Shown piece by piece: positions 62,425-64,000 of a stretch of DNA of 64,000 bases (the first letter of the stretch is position 1; each line of letters opens with the position of its first letter). The notes beneath the pieces were generated by a model that worked only from the letters and a program-made list of their open reading frames with translations, was not told where the DNA came from and did not search any database. Position numbers and translations under genes: made by a program. Source of the DNA: Siphonodentalium dalli (taxonomy: Eukaryota > Mollusca > Scaphopoda > Gadilida > Siphonodentaliidae); NCBI GenBank assembly GCA_032622095.1, contig CP136069.1, positions 128,197,123 through 128,261,122 on the forward strand, read 5' to 3'.

Positions 62425-62487
62425 CGGTCCGGTCGGGTGCGGTCGGGTCCGGTCGGGTGCGGTCGGGTGCGGTCGGGTGCGGTCGGG
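62425..62487 (-). repeat. Right terminal 10-bp minisatellite (six copies, inverted)
   Basis: The complement reads as six copies of CCCGACCGCA with CCCGACCGGA at the 4th and 6th positions, identical in number and order to 41235-41294. It is followed by TTTTAGTAGGACC, the inverted terminal sequence. Confidence 0.95.
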
Positions 62488-62501
62488 TTTTAGTAGGACC
62501 C

Positions 62502-62507
62502 GTCACA
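62502..62507 (+). repeat. Candidate 6-bp target-site duplication, right (GTCACA)
   Basis: Matches 41213-41218 in the same orientation and lies one base outside the right terminal sequence. Confidence 0.5.
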
Positions 62508-62640
62508 TCTGTTCGAAAATGTTTGGCTGTTTCTTTTCGCAAGGTTTTTGATTTAAAGATTTGTTCTAAATATGACAATACGAGACAGTTCTTTCGTCAA
62601 CACCAGTCTATCATGGGCAGCAACTATAGAATGCATCTAG
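62508..62640 (+). other. Exon-like segment beside the element boundary (weak)
   Basis: An open plus-strand frame reads TSVRKCLAVSFRKVFDLKIC, then SKYDNTRQFFRQHQSIMGSN and YRMHL. It ends at a near-perfect donor, CTAG/GTAAGT, at 62641. A pyrimidine-rich stretch (CTGTTTCTTTTCGCAAG) at 62526-62542 could be an acceptor. No family is recognised. If real, the 21-kb element inserted just 5' of, or in the intron before, this exon. Confidence 0.2.
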
Positions 62641-63309
62641 GTAAGTTATCTTCTGTATTTGTATACGCGTGCAGGTCTAAAGACGGCCCACGGCAACAGG
62701 GATGTCGATTTGATTTGCATAGATGGGTGGGGGTGGCACTGAGTTACGATTGGTTCCCCTATATAGTAAAAGTAGAACTTACCGTAACAGTATGTTGACA
62801 TTTACATAACAATGGTTTCAATACATAGAGGACACCTATGTTTTTTGAGTGAATACATAATTATTTCATGAGTGACTAGCAGTGGAAATATCAATTTTCA
62901 TCGAGCGACCGCAGGACGCGCGAGTCCAAATCCATATTTAATAAATAAATAAAACATCTACATGTATATGTATAGGTGTTCTATTTATTTATGCTTCAAC
63001 CATGTAGATAATTATTATTTGTAATGCTTAAAGTTGCTAAATTATGCAGCATTTCACTTATAATAGCACAGCAAATTAAACAATACACGGAACCGATCAG
63101 CTGATAGGTAGCCTAGTACACAGGCCAGAAAACGGGCGAGTAGCAGGAGTTGGGACAGTGTACCAATCTACTGATAGGTAGCAAACCGCTTTCAAGTGAT
63201 GACGTCAATCGACAAGCCACAGTATAGCTTATTTTACCGGAAGTATATAAGCGACAGTGAAGATATCATTTTGTAAAATCTAGACACTAAATACGATATT
63301 TACGTTTAT
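62641..63309. other. No gene recognised
   Basis: AT-rich flank. A short duplicated word, CTGATAGGTAGC, at about 63100 and 63171 hints at a degenerate repeat. Confidence 0.4.
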
Positions 63310-63754
63310 AGTGCCTTGATATACGGTGTTAATAACAATCTATGCCATAAAATATTATAAAAATACTATAATTCATCAGCATGTGAAACGTTTGTGTCTC
63401 AGACGATGCGCATAGAGAAATAGAAAACAGCTGAAATTATAGAAAGATTTCCCCCATTATGGGTCCCAAAATGCAACAATATTCAAACTAAAGATGTATT
63501 CTCAATGGAACCGCAATAATAACTCTATATCTTAAAAAATAGAGTTACTCCCCTTCCGTTGAAAATAATGAAATAGTACAAAACACAAGTCGGTATGTCA
63601 ACAAAACAACATGTCCACAGTTTATTACACCGAATAAGTTGATAATACAATGTTTTGGAGCTTCTTTTTTCAAATGGTATCTATCTATATAATATGTCAT
63701 AATTATATTTTATATAAAATTATCTGGGCGTTCGAAAATTAAGTGGGCCTTTGA
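63310..63754 (-). mobile_element. MITE family H, copy 4 (inverted, one end missing)
   Basis: The minus strand reads from AAAGGCCCACTTAATTTTCG (63754) through the GGAAGGGGAGTAACTC hairpin to CGTATATCAAGGCACTATA. The far TIR is not found beyond about 63310, so this copy is truncated or decayed there. Confidence 0.75.
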
Positions 63755-64000
63755 TGGGGAAGCATATGATAAATAGCATTTCATTATTGGAGGATTATTG
63801 ATAATGAAAATTTACCAAAGTGTATTTTATCATGTTCTTCTTGGTGAATATTCGAAAACAAGGCCAAAAAAGATAGATATGACATATAATGTACAGAAAA
63901 CTATAGGGATGTCTTTTATTCCAAAATCTTGAGACTTTTCCCAAACTCTATCTCATGGGGAATTAACTTAAATTCGTTCCCTCGTACAAATATGACAGTG
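63755..64000. other. No gene recognised
   Basis: AT-rich window end without identifiable content. Confidence 0.4.

Larger units (their letters stand above)
41219..62501. mobile_element. Putative 21.3-kb TIR element containing a 353-bp satellite array
   Basis: The two ends are inverted copies. GGTCCTACTAAAACCCGACC begins at 41222, and its exact complement ends at 62500. Six copies of a 10-bp unit follow, in the same variant order on both sides, and then 353-bp satellite units. The left side carries 49 units, the right side about 2.6. Between them lie about 2.96 kb of AT-rich DNA (58551-61508) without a recognised transposase. GTCACA flanks both ends. It could be a non-autonomous transposon that gained an internal or subterminal tandem array. 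Alternatively it could be a satellite array with an inverted terminal duplication; the flanking hexamer favours insertion. The superfamily is unknown. Confidence 0.6.

Overview
The window is AT-rich animal genomic DNA, not bacterial: it has long introns with GT/AG borders, abundant MITE-like fold-back elements, decayed LINE fragments and mononucleotide runs. One host gene can be read with confidence. It is a Rieske non-haem iron oxygenase of the Neverland/DAF-36 (cholesterol 7-desaturase) family on the minus strand. I infer a marine invertebrate, perhaps a mollusc or another lophotrochozoan, from the MITE density and the frequent ACATGTA word. The species cannot be fixed from the sequence.

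Layout. 1-9.69 kb: repeat-rich 3' flank of the oxygenase gene, with at least seven fold-back elements, one of them split by a nested insertion. 9.69-27.43 kb: five consecutive oxygenase exons (9692-9859, 11956-12129, 14881-15126, 15923-16101, 27245-27433), all on the minus strand, with matching splice phases and a combined 318 codons running to a stop. The exon or exons for the N-terminal part were not found in the window. The largest intron, about 11.1 kb, holds a 5'-truncated LINE inserted into a large fold-back element. 27.43-41.2 kb: further upstream intron or intergenic DNA packed with MITEs and two more LINE tails, with no secure exon. 41.2-62.5 kb: the standout feature. Forty-nine head-to-tail copies of a GC-rich 353-bp unit (41298-58550) are followed by about 2.96 kb of ordinary AT-rich DNA and then about 2.6 copies in inverted orientation (61509-62424). 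Both outer ends carry the same six-copy 10-bp minisatellite and the same terminal sequence in inverted orientation, and both are closely flanked by the direct hexamer GTCACA. The whole 21.3 kb therefore looks like one inserted unit with terminal inverted repeats. The array has higher-order structure: a dimer phase on the left and a trimer phase on the right.

The 2.96-kb spacer shows no recognisable transposase. It does hold weak minus-strand exon candidates, including a small cysteine-rich two-exon model and an exon-like segment homologous to about 210 bp of the satellite unit. That segment may be related to the source from which the satellite was built.

Most open frames in the window are short and coincide with repeats. 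I annotate none of them as genes except the oxygenase exons, the LINE remnants and a few explicitly low-confidence exon candidates.
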